A DNA stretch of 64,000 nt, taken from positions 1,829,001 through 1,893,000 of the forward strand of contig JANUWF010001783.1 in NCBI GenBank assembly GCA_026120185.1, given 5' to 3'. How positions within the stretch are numbered: the stretch's first letter is position 1; each line of letters begins with the position of its first letter. Positions 22,348-34,975 of the stretch are shown here, in pieces. This stretch comes from Voacanga thouarsii. Lineage: Eukaryota > Streptophyta > Magnoliopsida > Gentianales > Apocynaceae. A model generated the notes under the pieces. It was not told the DNA's origin. It did not search any database and saw nothing but the letters and a program-made list of their open reading frames with translations. Both the position numbers and the translations under genes were made by a program.

Positions 22348-23246
22348 TACTTAAACATAACTTAATTCACGAAGATGATTTATGCTTGATAACTTTGTTT
22401 GGCTTAACTGATCAGTCTCCTAATTATTTTATCCCATTAGGAGAAGGGCCTTAAATTATCTTAGGTATTATATCCCCTTAGTATGGACTTATAGCTTATA
22501 AAGATGGGAATTCTCTACCAAAACAGAACCCATAAGCAATTCAACATTCTCATGAATCAAAATCAGAACATAAATATAGAACCCAACTTAAACTCATAAA
22601 TTCTATTCACAACATCAAAACAGAATTTAACAAGTAAACATATCATGCTCAATACCATTTACAATATGTTCAAAATAGTATTTTTCATAAAGAATTCAAG
22701 AACACATTTGATTTGGAAGAAAACAGTAACCAGAAACCAAAACACAGGAAACCGAAATCTCCTTAGCTGCTAAATTCAAACTCTTGGAACCTCCTAAAGC
22801 TTCCACTCAAGCCTCCAAACACCTAAGTACCTTTAATTAGTACCCAAACAACACAATTAGTTCATAAATCAATTTCCCCAATTCAAAACCCTAACCCTTT
22901 ACCTTTAATTCATGATCAAAACACCATTACTATGCTATTGAAACCATTAAAGACGAGTAGGAAACCATCTTACTAGGATTTGATGTTGAAGGATCATGCC
23001 CCTTCTCAGAACCACCACTCTCCCCATTCTTCTCCCTCTCTAGAATAGCTTTTAGAAATAACATAACTGTTCAGAACGAGACCGAGCCTATAATTAAGTA
23101 ATTAATAAAAGTCCCTAAAAAAAATAATTGTAACTTAGCCCCATAACTTATAATACTAACTATTAAGCCTTATGGATCCTAGCCCACTAATTAAATACGA
23201 CAATAGTCGAATAACCCCATTAAAGAAAGAAATCTGAGGGCTCACA

Positions 23247-23265
23247 TTCCACCCTCCTTACAAAA
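23247..23265 (-). promoter_or_regulatory. Polypurine tract of the Tekay-like element
   Basis: On the - strand GTAAGGAGGGTGGAA immediately precedes the 3' LTR start TGTGAGCCC. Confidence 0.75.
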
Positions 23266-23289
23266 AGTTTCGTCCTCGAAACTTACATA

Positions 23290-24350
23290 CCTTCGTCCTC
23301 GAATAAGAAATGATACTTCTGGCGTGCATCTTCCTCTAACTCCCAAATAGCGTCTTGTTTAGAATGAGTTGACCTTTGCACTTTAATGTAGGATATAGTC
23401 CTTCATCTCAAAACTTGCAGCTTCCTATCCACGATCCTTATCGGTATCTCCTCTTAAGTCAAGTCTTTATATACTCGTTAAGGTAACATTTCCAAAATAT
23501 AACTTGGGTTAGAAATATACTGTTGTAGCTGGGATACGTGAAAAGCACCGTGTATCCTAGATAACGTTGGCAGTAAGGCTAACCTGTAAGTAAATCTCCT
23601 ACTCTCTCAAGGATTTCATATGGCCCAATATACCTTGGACTTAGTTTTCCACTCTTACCAAACCTCATTACACCTTTCATAAGGGATACCTTCAAATATA
23701 CTTTCTCACCACACTGAAACTCCAGTGGCCTTCGTTTACTATTAGCCCAACTCGTCTGACGGCCTTGGGTAGCTTTCAATCTTTCATGAATAACCAATAC
23801 TTTATCTGAAGTAATCTGTACTAACTTTGGTCTGGTTATACTCCTTTCCCCTACGTCATCCCAGCAGCTTGGAGACCTACACTTCCGTCCATATAGAGCT
23901 TCATAAGGTGCCATTCCAATGTTGGTGTGATAACTGTTATTGTTGGAAAACTCTATCAATGCCAAACTGTCAATCCAACTTCCCTTGAAGCCTAACACAC
24001 AAGCTCACAACATATCCTTCAATGTCTGAATTGTCCTGTCGGACTAACTATCGGTTTGAGGATGAAACACTATACTAAGTGTGACGGTGGTTCCCATCGC
24101 CTTGTTGAAACCCTTCCAAAATCGGGACACAAACCTAGTATCCCTGTCTAACACTATACTTTCTGGCACCCCATGCAACCTGACAATCTCATCCATATAC
24201 ATTCTAACCAACTCCTCCATAGAAGCTGTTACCTTTATAGGCATGAAGTGCACTGACTTGGTTAGACGATCCACCACAACCCAGATAGTGTTTTTTCCTG
24301 TCTTGGTCTTAGGTAACCTAAGGACGAAATCCATCGTGATATGCTCCTAA
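23290..24350 (-). pseudogene. Tekay-like integrase core and chromodomain remnant
   Basis: The left part of the integrase, after the copia insertion. The core begins EHITMDFVLRLPKTK, then VVVDRLTKSVHF (first Asp), IVLDRDTRF (second Asp) and FHPQTDS. A TAG stop follows where Gln is expected, and the catalytic Glu position reads SDRTIQ, so Glu is replaced by Asp. Then come the C-terminal blocks FSNNNSYHTNIGMAP, EALYGRKCRSP, RPLEFQCGEKVYLKV and KLSPRYIGPYEILERV. Beyond 23579, in broken frame, FHVSQLQQYI and a worn chromodomain-like end (AIWELEEDARQKY, LFEDEG) can be traced to about 23290. The chromodomain is thought to steer insertion to heterochromatin. Confidence 0.85.
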
Positions 24351-26380
24351 TGATGGAAAACGAGAAACAGGGGCATGCTCTGTAAGTTAAAAAAAAATTG
24401 CAGAAAAATAAAACGCGAGCCTTAAAGGCTATGCGGAAGCGTGAAGATCATACATTTGCGTTCTTTAACCCTCCTAGGTTGCGTAGGAACAGATTGAACG
24501 GCTGGAATCGCCTCGCTTTGCACACTTGAAGGAGCTTCAGGTTGAACACCCGCTAGCCTTCTACTTCGCCTTGTTTGCATTAACGCTTAGCTCTCCAGCT
24601 CTCGGGATATTCCTCAACCTAACCTCTAGTTGGTGAACACTATGGTGAAGAGGAACGATCTCAAAACTCCTTGGTTCTTTCGCTATTGATTAGCAAAGAA
24701 CAAGAAGAAACCACAGAGGAAGGGAGAGGGAAAAACGTGAGCTACCAGAGAGAGAGTGATGTGAGTCTTGTGAGGCTAGGGGAAAAAAAATTAGAGTTTT
24801 TTCTTTTCCAAAGAGTTGTTTATAAGTTAGCCTAAACTAGGTCTCTCAATATCTGATAAACATATCTTTGGGATTTCAAAACACCCGGATGTTATCTTGA
24901 GAATCAGTTTGGCTTAACCCTAAACTCCTCTTGACCGTATCTGGAAAAAACCCTAAAGTCCAAGCTATTGGGCTAGAAAAATATTTATTATTTTTCTTGG
25001 ACCCAAAAGATCCAAAATAATAATTATTTATTTATTTCCTGGGCTTACATAAGTAACCCAATAAATAATTAATGAGCCCAAATGAACCATAATAATTAAT
25101 CTTTAATTATTTATTTCTTTGGCCTATATAAATAACCCAATAAATAATTAAACATTATATATTTCCCCTAGTTTAAGCCCAGGTTAATTTCTTAATTATT
25201 CATACTGGACGTAGGCCCTGAATAATTAATTAACCAATTAAACTAGATAATTAATTTCTCTCAGCTCCTATTTTATTTATTTATTTATTTTATTCCAGTC
25301 CAATAATAAATTAGACTTCCTGAATAAAATAAAATAAAATAAAATCCTCTTCAACTGAGACCAATTCCTCAACCCAAAAGTAGTTAGGACTTACGGGCTA
25401 TCCCGAGGACCAAAAAGACACATCGCCTTGGCTGCTAAAATGACCAAAATACCCCTGCTATATAAATAGTTGTATTTTGCATTTTAAATATTTCCTAATA
25501 TCACCATAAGGAAATATTGACCCCAAGGACAATGCTGCATTCGCAAAGTCTCCGACCTACAGGTGAAATGACTAAAATACCCTTCTACACATCGCCGTAC
25601 ATTTAGAGAGGAAGAAGTGTACTAACACCCCTCTAAATGACATCTACCATCCTTAGGCTTCTAGTCCAATGATCCACGACTTCCTGGAGTGTTTCCGCTT
25701 TCCAAGGGAGCTACCCTAAAGCAAACATCTAAGTCATGTTTCCCAGGGCCCTGGATAATTTAGACCATTCGGACAACCACAAGGGGCGATATAGTGCAGA
25801 AACTATTTTGTATAAGTCTGTCTTAACTAACTCGTCACACATACCCAACATGCAAGTATATTAGCCCTACGATAGAACCTCAACTACAACAAATCAAAGT
25901 ATATGCTTCCAGCTTCGCCAGACCACCAACTCACACTCAAGTCGTAGAGTACTAGTCCACACTGTAGCGGTAGTAGTCTAGGTTTCTACCATATAGTACT
26001 TCGAGAAACCACTACTACAGGTCCTGTTCTACGTATTCGAAATACGCTTATGTCATGAAGTGAGTGGACTACCCACTGGCTAAAGGTAAGTCATTCCCCA
26101 TTTGGAATTCATAACATAATAACCTAAGCATGTGAGGTTCCCAGTCTCATCAATAGGTTAAGAACAAATGTTTATGTGTTAAATAACCCGTGATCCATAC
26201 CTTACTGTGAAAAACCACCATTCACATGGATCACTTATTTAAACACAATGGGCCTGTTCCAAACGAAAATCGTGCACAAACAAAAAGTAAATTCACAAAC
26301 AATTTCTGAAAATAAATTCTTTCATTAAAATATTTGATTTTACATCAGAAACCTAGTCTAAGAGGGCATACAATCCAACA
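24351..26380 (-). repeat. Copia 3' LTR (2030 bp)
   Basis: On the + strand it runs from TGATGGAAAACG to CAATCCAACA. I count about 8 differences from the other LTR over the first 125 bases; the rest looks closer. A purine tract (GTGGAAGTGGGAGAT on the - strand) adjoins it at 26381-26395. Confidence 0.92.
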
Positions 26381-26402
26381 ATCTCCCACTTCCACTCTAA
26401 GA

Positions 26403-28199
26403 CTAGGTAAGTCCATAGGTGCCCACCCCTATGGCGTCTAAATATCTCTTGAAGACTCTCTTAGCCAAAGGCTTGGTGAATGGATCTGCTAGATTATTTT
26501 CTGAGGCAATATGCTCCACCACGACTTCCCGTCTCTGGATGAAATCCCGGATCAGGTGGTACTTCCTCTCGATGTGTTTCCCCTTTTTGTGGTTCCGAGG
26601 TTCCTTAGATTGCGATACTGCTCTAGTGTTGTCGCAATACACCACAACCAGCCTGTCCGTATGTGGTACGACTCCAAGTTCTGAAAGGAACTTCCGGAGC
26701 CAAACTGCTTCCTTGGACGCTTCCGAAGCTGCCACATACTCAGCTTCCATGGTTGAGTCAGCAATACAAGATTGCTTGATACTCCTCCATGAAATTGCTC
26801 CTCCAGACAAGGTGAAGACATATCCACTAGTGGATTTTCTCTCATCCTTATCCGCCTGGAAGTCTGAGTCTGTGTATCTTCTAGGAACCAAATCATCAGC
26901 CCTATAAACCAGCATATAATCTCTCGTTCCCTTGAGGTATTTGAGAATATGCTTTACAGCTTGCCAATGAACCTCCCCTGGGTTTGACTGATATCTGCTA
27001 ACTAAGCCCATGGAAAAGTAGATATCTGGCCTAGTACACAGCATGGCGTACATGAGACTTCCCCCAGCCGAAGCGTAGGGAATCCTACTCATTCTGTCCT
27101 TTTCTTCTTGAGACTTTGGACAGTCCTTCGAAGAAAATGACAACCCATGTCTGCAAGGGATTAGAGCTCCCTTGCATGAGTCAATGCCGTACTTGGCCAG
27201 CATCTTGTCAATGTATGTCGCTTGGGATAATCCTAACATTCTCTGCTTCCTATTTCTAAGAAGCCTAATCCCGAGAATGTAGCTGGCTTCTCCCAAGTCC
27301 TTCATACTGAATTGACTAGACAGCCAAACCTTTGTAGATGACAATGTCCCTACATCATTTTCAATGAGTAGAATGTCATCCACATAGAGGACAAGAAAAA
27401 CCACATTAATGCCTTCAAGTTTCCTGTACACGCATGGTTCATCTTCGTTTTGGATAAAATCATAAGACTTTACGGTCTCATCAAAACGAATGTTCCATGC
27501 TCTCGATGCCTGCTTAAGTCCATAAATGGACTTCTTAAGCTTGCAAACCATGTGTTCCTGGCCTTCAGCAATGAAGCCTTCCGGTTGGGACATATAGATG
27601 TCTTCGCTAAGATGGCCATTCAAGAATGCCATCTTGACATGCATTTGCCATATCTCGTAGTCATAGTGACAGGCGATGGCAAGGAGGATGCGGATGGATT
27701 TAAGCATGGCTACCGGGGAAAAGGTTTCCTCATAGTCGATACCTTCTTTCTGAGTATACCCTTTCGCCACAAGCCTAACTTTGAAGGTTTCCACCTTCCC
27801 ATCCGCTCCTCTCTTCCTCTTGTATACCCACTTGCACCCAATGGGTTTTATCCCTTCAGGTGAAGCTACAAGATCCCAAACCTGATTGAGGTACATAGAC
27901 TCAATCTCGGCTTTCATTGCTTCATGCCACAGATTTGCATCGGCATCAGCAATAGCCTCCTCGTATCTAGTGGGGTCTTGTTCCTGATGGTCAGAGACCA
28001 GCTCAAAAGCTTCTCCAGTCCATCTATCCGGAACCCTAGACACCCTCCCACTACAACGAGGCTCCATTTGCACAGGCTCTTGAGGTTGTGCCTCTTCTTG
28101 TTCCACTATCGGGTCAGAAGAAATTGATTCCGTAGATAACTTCTCCTTAAGTTCTAACCTCGTTGAACCTTTAGTGGAAGTACTTTGATCATCTTCCAA
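26403..28199 (-). pseudogene. Copia reverse transcriptase and RNase H (598 aa frame)
   Basis: The longest open frame in the window. From the N end: an acidic linker, RT start WHEAMKAEIESM and NQVWDLV, GCKWVYKRKRGADGK, RLVAKGYTQKEGIDY, motif A, QPEGFIAEGQEH, KKSIYGLKQASRAW, catalytic VLYVDDIL, then RNase H with RYTDSDFQAD, STMEAEYVAASEA, VVYCDNTRAV and NNLADPFTKPL. Motif A reads QMHVKMAFLNG, whereas the family has Asp at the His position, so one catalytic Asp is lost. The first Met is internal to the polyprotein; the frame is shifted from the integrase just upstream. The enzyme would copy element RNA to DNA but should be inactive here. Confidence 0.93.
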
Positions 28200-28219
28200 G
28201 TATCTAGCATTGGTACTGA

Positions 28220-28913
28220 CTAGTACCTTCTGCTCCTTAGGATGATAAAAATAGCCTCCTTTTGTCCCTTTTGGATACCCAACAAATTAGCATAATTCTG
28301 ATCTTGGTTCCAACTTGTCTCCCTTGATCGATACATAAGTCGGACATCCCCAAATCCCGAGATGATTCGGACTTGGCTTACGCCCATCCACATCTCATAG
28401 GGAGTCCTAGGTACCGACTTGGAAGGCACCAAGTTCGTAATATATGCCGCTGTTTCCAGGGCATATCCCCAAAAGGACACCGGAAGAGTAGCATGAGACA
28501 TCATGCTTCGGACCATTTCCATCAACGTCCCGTTCCTTCTCTCGCCTACTCCGTTCTGCCGGGGGTTCCCGGCAGCAGAGCTGGGATACTATCCCATGAT
28601 GTACCATGTAGTCCTTGAATTCACCTAGGAGGTACTCTCCACCACGATCCGATCGTAAGGTTTTAATTAATTTACTTGTCCGACGCTCCACTTCAGCCTT
28701 AAACTCTTTGAACTTGTCAAAAGTGTCAGACTTGTGTCTCATCAGGTAAATGTAACCATACCTCGTACAATCATCCGTGAACGTGATGAAGTACTCAAAA
28801 CCTCCCCTAGCTGGTGTAGACAATGGACAGCACACATCAGTGTGAACAAGACTCAACACCTCTTTGGCTCTATCCGCCTTTGGTGTAAATGATCTCTTAG
28901 TCATTTTTCCCAT
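28220..28913 (-). pseudogene. Copia integrase, frameshifted
   Basis: Two overlapping frames cover one domain. The first (28913-28407) has VHTDVCCPL (first Asp), FITFTDDCTRYGYIY and TLRSDRGGEYLLG (second Asp), then changes frame near 28560 before the Glu motif. The second (28525-28220) continues with MVRSMMSHATLPVSFWGYAL, AAYITNLVPSKSV and TPYEMWMG. A second frame change lies before the reverse transcriptase. The DNA between keeps the expected Glu codon in the alternate frame. Confidence 0.9.
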
Positions 28914-28934
28914 CAGGCAGGATTCACACTGAGG

Positions 28935-29567
28935 CTAACTTTCCAATCTCAATGCGCCCAAAGGCCCATCATAGATTAGCCTCTGAATCCTGGTTGAGTT
29001 AATATGACCCAACCATAGATGCCAAAGGTATGAATCATTGATATTGGTCTTTCTTTTCTTAGTTAAAGATTCAGACAGAGCTTTATTTGATTGGTTATTA
29101 ATAGGGTTTAAAAAGAACAGATTACCATACATGTGCCCAGTACATAAAATTTCTCCATCTCTACTGATAGAAATACCAGAATGGAAAGATACAGAATATC
29201 CTTGATTAATAAGTTTTGCAACTGAAATTAAATTCTGACGAAAACCAGGTACATATAAAATGTCTTTTAAAACCACTATCTTATTACAATCAAAGATAAG
29301 ATCCAGCTCTCCCACTGCAAGGGCCCAGACTTGTGCTCCATTACCCACTCGAAGCCCATGTTCGCCCTTCTTGAGTCTTCTTATCTTCCTAAACCCCTGC
29401 AAGGAGTTACGGATATGATCGATGGCTCCCGAATCAACAATCCAAGTGGAAGTTGATCCTACCATTGATATGGACTCTAGATAGTAAACATTACCTGTGG
29501 GGTTTTTCTTGGCCTGAAGATCCGGACACTCTTTTTCTAGTGTCCCTTCTTTCCACACTTGAAGCAC
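28935..29567 (-). pseudogene. Copia gag zinc knuckle, protease and pre-integrase domain
   Basis: Starts inside a CCHC zinc knuckle remnant (KECPDLQAKKN). Then comes the aspartic protease with the active site WIVDSGAIDHI intact, VGNGAQVWA, LKDILYVPGFRQNLISV, and the GAG-pre-integrase motif LWHLWLGHINSTRIQRL. A stop at the left end separates it from the integrase. The protease would cut the polyprotein. Confidence 0.9.
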
Positions 29568-29777
29568 TTGCCCTTTGGTTTGTCCTTGGGCTAGTTCTTG
29601 GGCCGGCTCGTCGCATTCCCCTTCTTCCTCTTGAACTTTCTAGGCTTAGGCCCAGCTTCTTGAAGAAGAGGCCTTAGCAATCATGGCCTTAGACTCGCGG
29701 CTTTATGACCTTCTCCGCCATCCGGAGCTCCTTCATCGCTCCGCTTAAACTCATGTTCAACTTGTTCATGTTATAGT

Positions 29778-30299
29778 TTAACTTGAACCGAGTGAAAGAG
29801 CCCGTAGAGATTCGAGAACCATGTCCACTTGGCTCTCGGGGTCAATGACAGCCCCTAAGATTTCTGCCTCCTCGAAAGCAGCAATCATTTTGAGCATATG
29901 CTCTCGGACTGATGCTCCCTCAGCCATCTTAGTATTCACAATAGTTCGAAGAGTCTCCTGCCTTGCGGGCCGGCTCTTGTCTGCGAACATAGTTGCCAAT
30001 GATTGACTTATGTCATATGCAGAAGCCATGTGCTCGTGTTTTGACTGAAGCACATTAGACATGGAAGCTAACATATAGCAACGTACCATTTCGTCAGCTT
30101 TCTTCCATGCTTTTTCAGCCTCTCGCTCTTCAGCGGTGGAACCTTCCCCGATAACAGGGCAGGTCTCGTAAAAGACATACTTATACTCCTCAGCTATAGG
30201 TATTATGTCCAGGTTCCTTTTCCAGTCCACATAGTTTGGACCCGTTAACTTATTCTCCTTGAGAATAACGGCCAATGGACTAAAAGAACCTCCCACCAT
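29778..30299 (-). pseudogene. Copia gag, N-terminal part (173 aa)
   Basis: The frame opens with a Met at 30299 in good position after the leader: MVGGSFSPL, then KENKLTGPNYVDWKRNLDI, which is a common start of plant copia Gag. Further on are ADEMVRCYMLASMSNVLQ and VREHMLKMIAAFEE. A frameshift near 29780 ends it before the basic and zinc-knuckle region (29568-29777), which can still be read in other frames. Gag forms the particle that packages element RNA. Confidence 0.88.
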
Positions 30300-32118
30300 T
30301 TCTGAAAATCGAAAATAAAAGAAAGAAATTAGTTTGTGAAAACAAAATGAAATTTGTGCACTGAAAATAATTTGGCTCTTAGGAAAACTGACATAGCTTC
30401 TTGGGAAGATTAACAGTTTCCTAAGCTAAGTGTATTAACCACCACAAATTAATTTCCCTTCTAAGTAATGATCTAGAGGATAACTCTATCGTGGGATGGC
30501 CATTTCCTCTCATTTCTATGGACATACCTCGCACTATAACCTCCAACGTGGGCTGGCCGATCATAGTACGTGCCCCGGGTTATTAATTACATCCTTCCAT
30601 TAGATCTAGATCCTTGTGGTATCCACATCCTATACGGGTTCACTCCCAGGGTGACGCGAGGGGACCCACAATCTCTAATGAGGACCGTGATGGAAGCCGT
30701 GGGGCCGTTGGAACCCCTCTCCCACTTAGTCTTTTAAAATAAAGTTTTTCTGAAAAATATCCTTTTGAAATTTCCATTAAGTTTTTCTTAACTCAAAAAT
30801 AAAATATCTAAGTCCAATAAAATCTCTATGTCAAGGCTTATATCCTTTGAGAGATTTCCTCCATGGACTAATTTTATTTAAGTTAAAACTTAATGATTTC
30901 AAAAATTTTCCAATTAAAACTTTCTAGAGACTTTGGTCTCAAGCTTATTTGACAAAATCATTTTTCTAGTCCAAAACAAAACAAAATGGCTCTCCATTTT
31001 AATTTACAAAAATATATAAATCCAATATATTTTTTATGTTAAGGATTAAATCCTTTGAGAAAATATTCAAGGATTAATTTTTGTACCAATTAAAATAACC
31101 ATTTAGTTTTTGAAGAAAAATATTTTTTCTTGCCAAAACAAAAAGTTCCCAAAGACTTTGGTCTTTGAGGAAAAACACACATAGGTACATAAAAAAATAG
31201 CATGCTCGAAAACTGTAAACGTTTTCATGCTTTTCTATTTTTTAAACCTAAGTGCCCAAATAATAGAATTAAACACATTAATTAATTAATTAATGATCTT
31301 GTTTAATCCTAAAATCCTTTACTAATATTTTTCATGAAAATATATTCCAAGAATATAAATATTGTAAAAATATTAACTTCGCCTGGTATGGGACCCAAAA
31401 CGAAAAATAAAAAAAAATAAAAAAATTTTTGACTGGCGGTCTACTGCACCAGCCGCACTGGATCCGCGCCCGCTTGGCCTGCGGTCTACCTCGGCCGCTG
31501 TGCACCAGCCGCACCTGATCTCTTGCAGCTTCAACCCATGGAGCCGCCCCACGCCCGCGACCCGCGCTCGCGTGCCCTCCGCTGCCGACTCGCGAACTCG
31601 CCCGATTACCCGCGCATTGACCCGCGCGCCAATTGAATTTCAATTGCAACATCAGATTGATTCCGGCTTCAATTCACTGGCAATTGGCTCGGCTTCATGG
31701 CTCCAGCAGCACGGCTCCACTCACAGAATAGAAGCGGCTCGGCTCGGCTCCAACGCGGCGGCTTATGAACAGTATCATCTTCTTCGTTTTTTCACCCATG
31801 CAATTTTTTTCTCTGCAGAATTGTAGAAACTCTTCTGCTTCATTTTTTCAGCCTTCTTTGGCTTCTTTGGACATTTTTACTTACAAAAAACATCCAAACC
31901 AAAAACACAACCGCCTATACCCATTTAAATTGGGTTTACACGATTAAACTTGAAAGCCAAAAAAATTTACAGAGAGCTCATATGCTTCAACGGTGAAGCT
32001 TACAAAACCATCTATCCCATACCAAAACAGGAAAGGATCACAGGTATAATCATCTTCTCCATTTTATTAACTACCATGCTCCCTATATTGATCAAAACCA
32101 GTGGCTCCGATACCACTT
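30300..32118 (-). other. Copia 5' leader with GC-rich insert
   Basis: No supported protein in 1.8 kb. Bases about 31425-31760 are strikingly GC- and CpG-rich compared with the AT-rich flanks. The primer-binding site closes the right end at about 32105-32118. Confidence 0.6.
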
Positions 32119-34150
32119 TGACGGAAAACGAGAAACAGGGGCATGCTTTGTAAGTTAAAAAAAATTGCAAAAAAATAAAACGCGAGCATTAAAGGCTATG
32201 CGGAAGCGTGAAGATCATACCTTTGCATTCCTTAACCCTCCTAGGTTGCGTAGGAACAGATTGAACGGCTAGAATCACCTCGCTTTGCACACTTGAAGGA
32301 GCTTTCGGTTGAACACCCGCTAGCCTTCTACTTCGCCTTGTTTGCATTAACGCTTAGTTCTCCAACTCTCGGGATATTCCTCAGCCTAACCTCTAGTTGG
32401 TGAACACTATGGTGAAGAGGAACGATCTCAAAACTCCTTGGTTCTTTCGCTATTGATTAGCAAAGAACAAGAAGAAACCACAGAGGAAGGGAGAGCGAAA
32501 AACGTAAGCTACCAGAGAGAGAGTGACGTGAGTCTTGTGAGGCTAGGGGAAAAAAATTAGAGTTTTTTCTTTTCCAAAGAGTTGTTTATAAGTTAGCATA
32601 AACTAGGTCTCTCAATATCTGATAAACATATCTCCGGGATTTCAAAACACCCGGATGTTATCCTAAGAATCAGTTTGGCTTAACCCTAAACTCCTCTTGA
32701 CCGTATCTGGAAAAAACCCTAAGGTCCAAGCTATTGGGCCAGAAAAATATTTATTATTTTTCTTGGACCCAAAAGGCCCAAAATAATAAATATTAATTAT
32801 TTATTTCTTGGGCTTACATAAGTAACCCAATAAATAATTAATGAGCCCAAATGAACCATAATAATTAATCTTTAATTATTTATTTCTTTGGCCTATATAA
32901 ATAACCCAATAAATAATTAAACATTATTTATTTCCCCTAGCTTAAGCCCAGGTTAATTTCTTAATTATTCATACTGGATCTAGGCCCTGAATAATTAATT
33001 AACCAATTAAACTAGATAATTAATTTCTCTTAACTCCTATTTTATTTATTTATTTATTTTATTCCAGTCCAATAATAAATTAGACTTCCTGAATAAAATA
33101 AAATAAAATAAAATCCTCTTCAACTGAGACCAATTCCTCAACCCAAAAGTAGTTAGGACTTACGGGCTATCCCGAGGACCAAAAAAACACATCGCCTTAG
33201 CTGCTAAAATGACCAAAATACCGCTGCTATATAAATAACTGTATTTTGCATTTTAAATATTTCCTAATATCACCATAAGGAAATATTTACCCCAAGGACA
33301 ATGCTGCATTTGCAAAGTCTCCGACCTACAGGTGAAATGACTAAAATATCCCTCTACACATCGCCGTACATTTAGAGAGGAAAAAGTGTACTAACACCCC
33401 TCTAAATGACATCTACCATCCTTAAGCTTCTAGTCCAATGATCCACGACTTCCTGGAGTGTTTCCGCTTTCCAAGGGAGCTACCCTAAAGCAAACATCCA
33501 AGTCCTGTTTCCCAAGGCCCTGGATAATTTAGACCATTCGGACAACCACAAGGGGCGATATAGTGCAGAAACTATCTTATATAAGTCTGTCATAACTAAC
33601 TAGTCACACATACCCAACATACAAGTATATTGGCCCTACGATAGAACCTCAACTACAGCAAATCAAAGTATATGCTTCCAGCTTCGCCAGACCACCAACT
33701 CACACTCAAGTCGTAGAGTACTAGTCCACGCTGTAGCGGTAGTAGTCTAGGTTTCTACCATATAGTACTTTGAGAAACCACTACTACAGGTCCTGTTCTA
33801 CGTATTCGAAATACGCTTATGTCATGAAGTGAGTGGACTACCCACTGGCTAAAGGTAAGTCATTCCCCATTTAGAATTCATAACATAATAACCTAAGCAT
33901 GCTGAGGTTCCCAGTCTCATCAATAGGTTAAGAACAAATGTTTATGTGTTAAATAACCCGTGATCCATACCTTACTGTGAAAGACCACCATTCACATGGA
34001 TCACTTTTTTAAACACAATGGGCCTGTTCCAAACGAAAATCGTGCACAAACAAAAAGTAAATTCACAAACAATTTCTGAAAATAAATTCTTTTATTAAAA
34101 TATTCGATTTTACATCAGAAACCTAGTCTAAGAGGGCATACAATCCAACA
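32119..34150 (-). repeat. Copia 5' LTR (2032 bp)
   Basis: Pairs with 24351-26380; runs from TGACGGAAAACG to CAATCCAACA. It is next to the primer-binding site, so it is the 5' LTR on the - strand. Confidence 0.92.
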
Positions 34151-34975
34151 CCTACATCAACACTGGAATTTCTAAAGGCTTGAGTAATCCAGCAAGTCTT
34201 TAGTGTTCCGCCTTAACTTGTTGATATACCTATCACTTAGACACATAGTCTCCTATACTCTATTTCATACCACTCTACTAATAGTACTTCTTGAGATCCT
34301 GGCACATCTTGGTTCCTTTAGGGTGAACTGAGAACCTCGTAATGTGTGCTTCCTTAAGTACCTCGGTTTTCAATACCTCATTATCAGGAATACACAATCT
34401 ACCCCTGAAATGAAGATTTCCATCTGCATGAATCTAAAAGTCCAGCTAATTACCTTCAAGAGCCACTGCTCTCTTCTTTTCCAATTCTGCATCCCCCGGT
34501 TAAGCCTCATTGATTCTCTCAACCAAAGACAATTGTGCCACCATAGAAACCAAACATTCCATAGCCGACTGTACCACTTCTAATTCCAACCTTTCAAACT
34601 CCGTAATAAGTCGATCCTAATCTGTAAGTAGAGCTGCTAAACTACCGGACCTCTTCCTACTAAGAGCGTCTGCTACTCGGTTGGCCTTTCTGGGATGGTA
34701 GCTGATCTTGAAATCATAGTCCTTGAGCAACTCTAACCATCACCGTTGCCTCATGTTAAGCTCTTTCTGTATATACAAATACTTTAAACTTTAATGGACA
34801 GTGAAGATCTCACACGCTTCCCCATACAAATAATGTTGCCAAATCTTTAGTGCAAACACTACTACTGCTAACTCCAAGTCGTATGTTGGGTAGTCTTGCT
34901 CGTAAAGCTTCAACTACCAAGAATCCTAGGCAATCACCTTACTATTCTGCATTAACACACAACCCAATCCGTCCT
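34151..34975 (-). pseudogene. Tekay-like RNase H and integrase zinc-binding domain
   Basis: Reads in several frames on the - strand. RNase H pieces: [19 protein letters not shown] (about 34990-34930), [19 protein letters not shown] and [16 protein letters not shown] (about 34680). The zinc-binding domain gives KEAHITRFSVHP and GTKMCQDLKKYY near 34280-34350, then PLEIPVL at the copia junction. Stops are frequent. Confidence 0.8.

Larger units (their letters stand above)
21389..23246 (-). repeat. Tekay-like 3' LTR (1858 bp)
   Basis: Read on the + strand it starts TGTCACGCC and ends GGGCTCACA. It pairs with 44479-46333. Over the first 100 bases I count about 14 differences, so the pair is old. 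It has an AC microsatellite (about 22325-22346), a CpG motif array (22059-22143) and a TATA box (21971-21980). Confidence 0.9.
24351..34150 (-). mobile_element. Ty1/copia retrotransposon (9.8 kb)
   Basis: Two LTRs of 2030 and 2032 bp bound an interior with gag, protease, integrase, reverse transcriptase and RNase H in copia order. The primer-binding site (TGGTATCGGAGCC on the - strand, about 32105-32118) is next to the right LTR, and a purine tract is next to the left. It sits inside the integrase of the Tekay-like element. The Tekay frame reads across the removed insertion (PLEIPVL then EHITMDF). Flanks are CCTAA and CCTAC, a target duplication with one mismatch. All coding parts have disabling changes. 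Confidence 0.92.

Noticed and set aside
22091..22454. Frames running through a dinucleotide repeat
   Set aside because: They are in an LTR and owe their length to the microsatellite; the same applies to 45202-45450.
27450..27863. Open frame of 137 codons on the + strand
   Set aside because: Antisense shadow of the copia reverse transcriptase; the same holds for 26419-26907 and 28373-28618.
31332..31826. Frames of about 105 codons on both strands in a GC-rich segment
   Set aside because: High GC lowers stop frequency; neither frame shows a domain, and the segment is in the copia leader.
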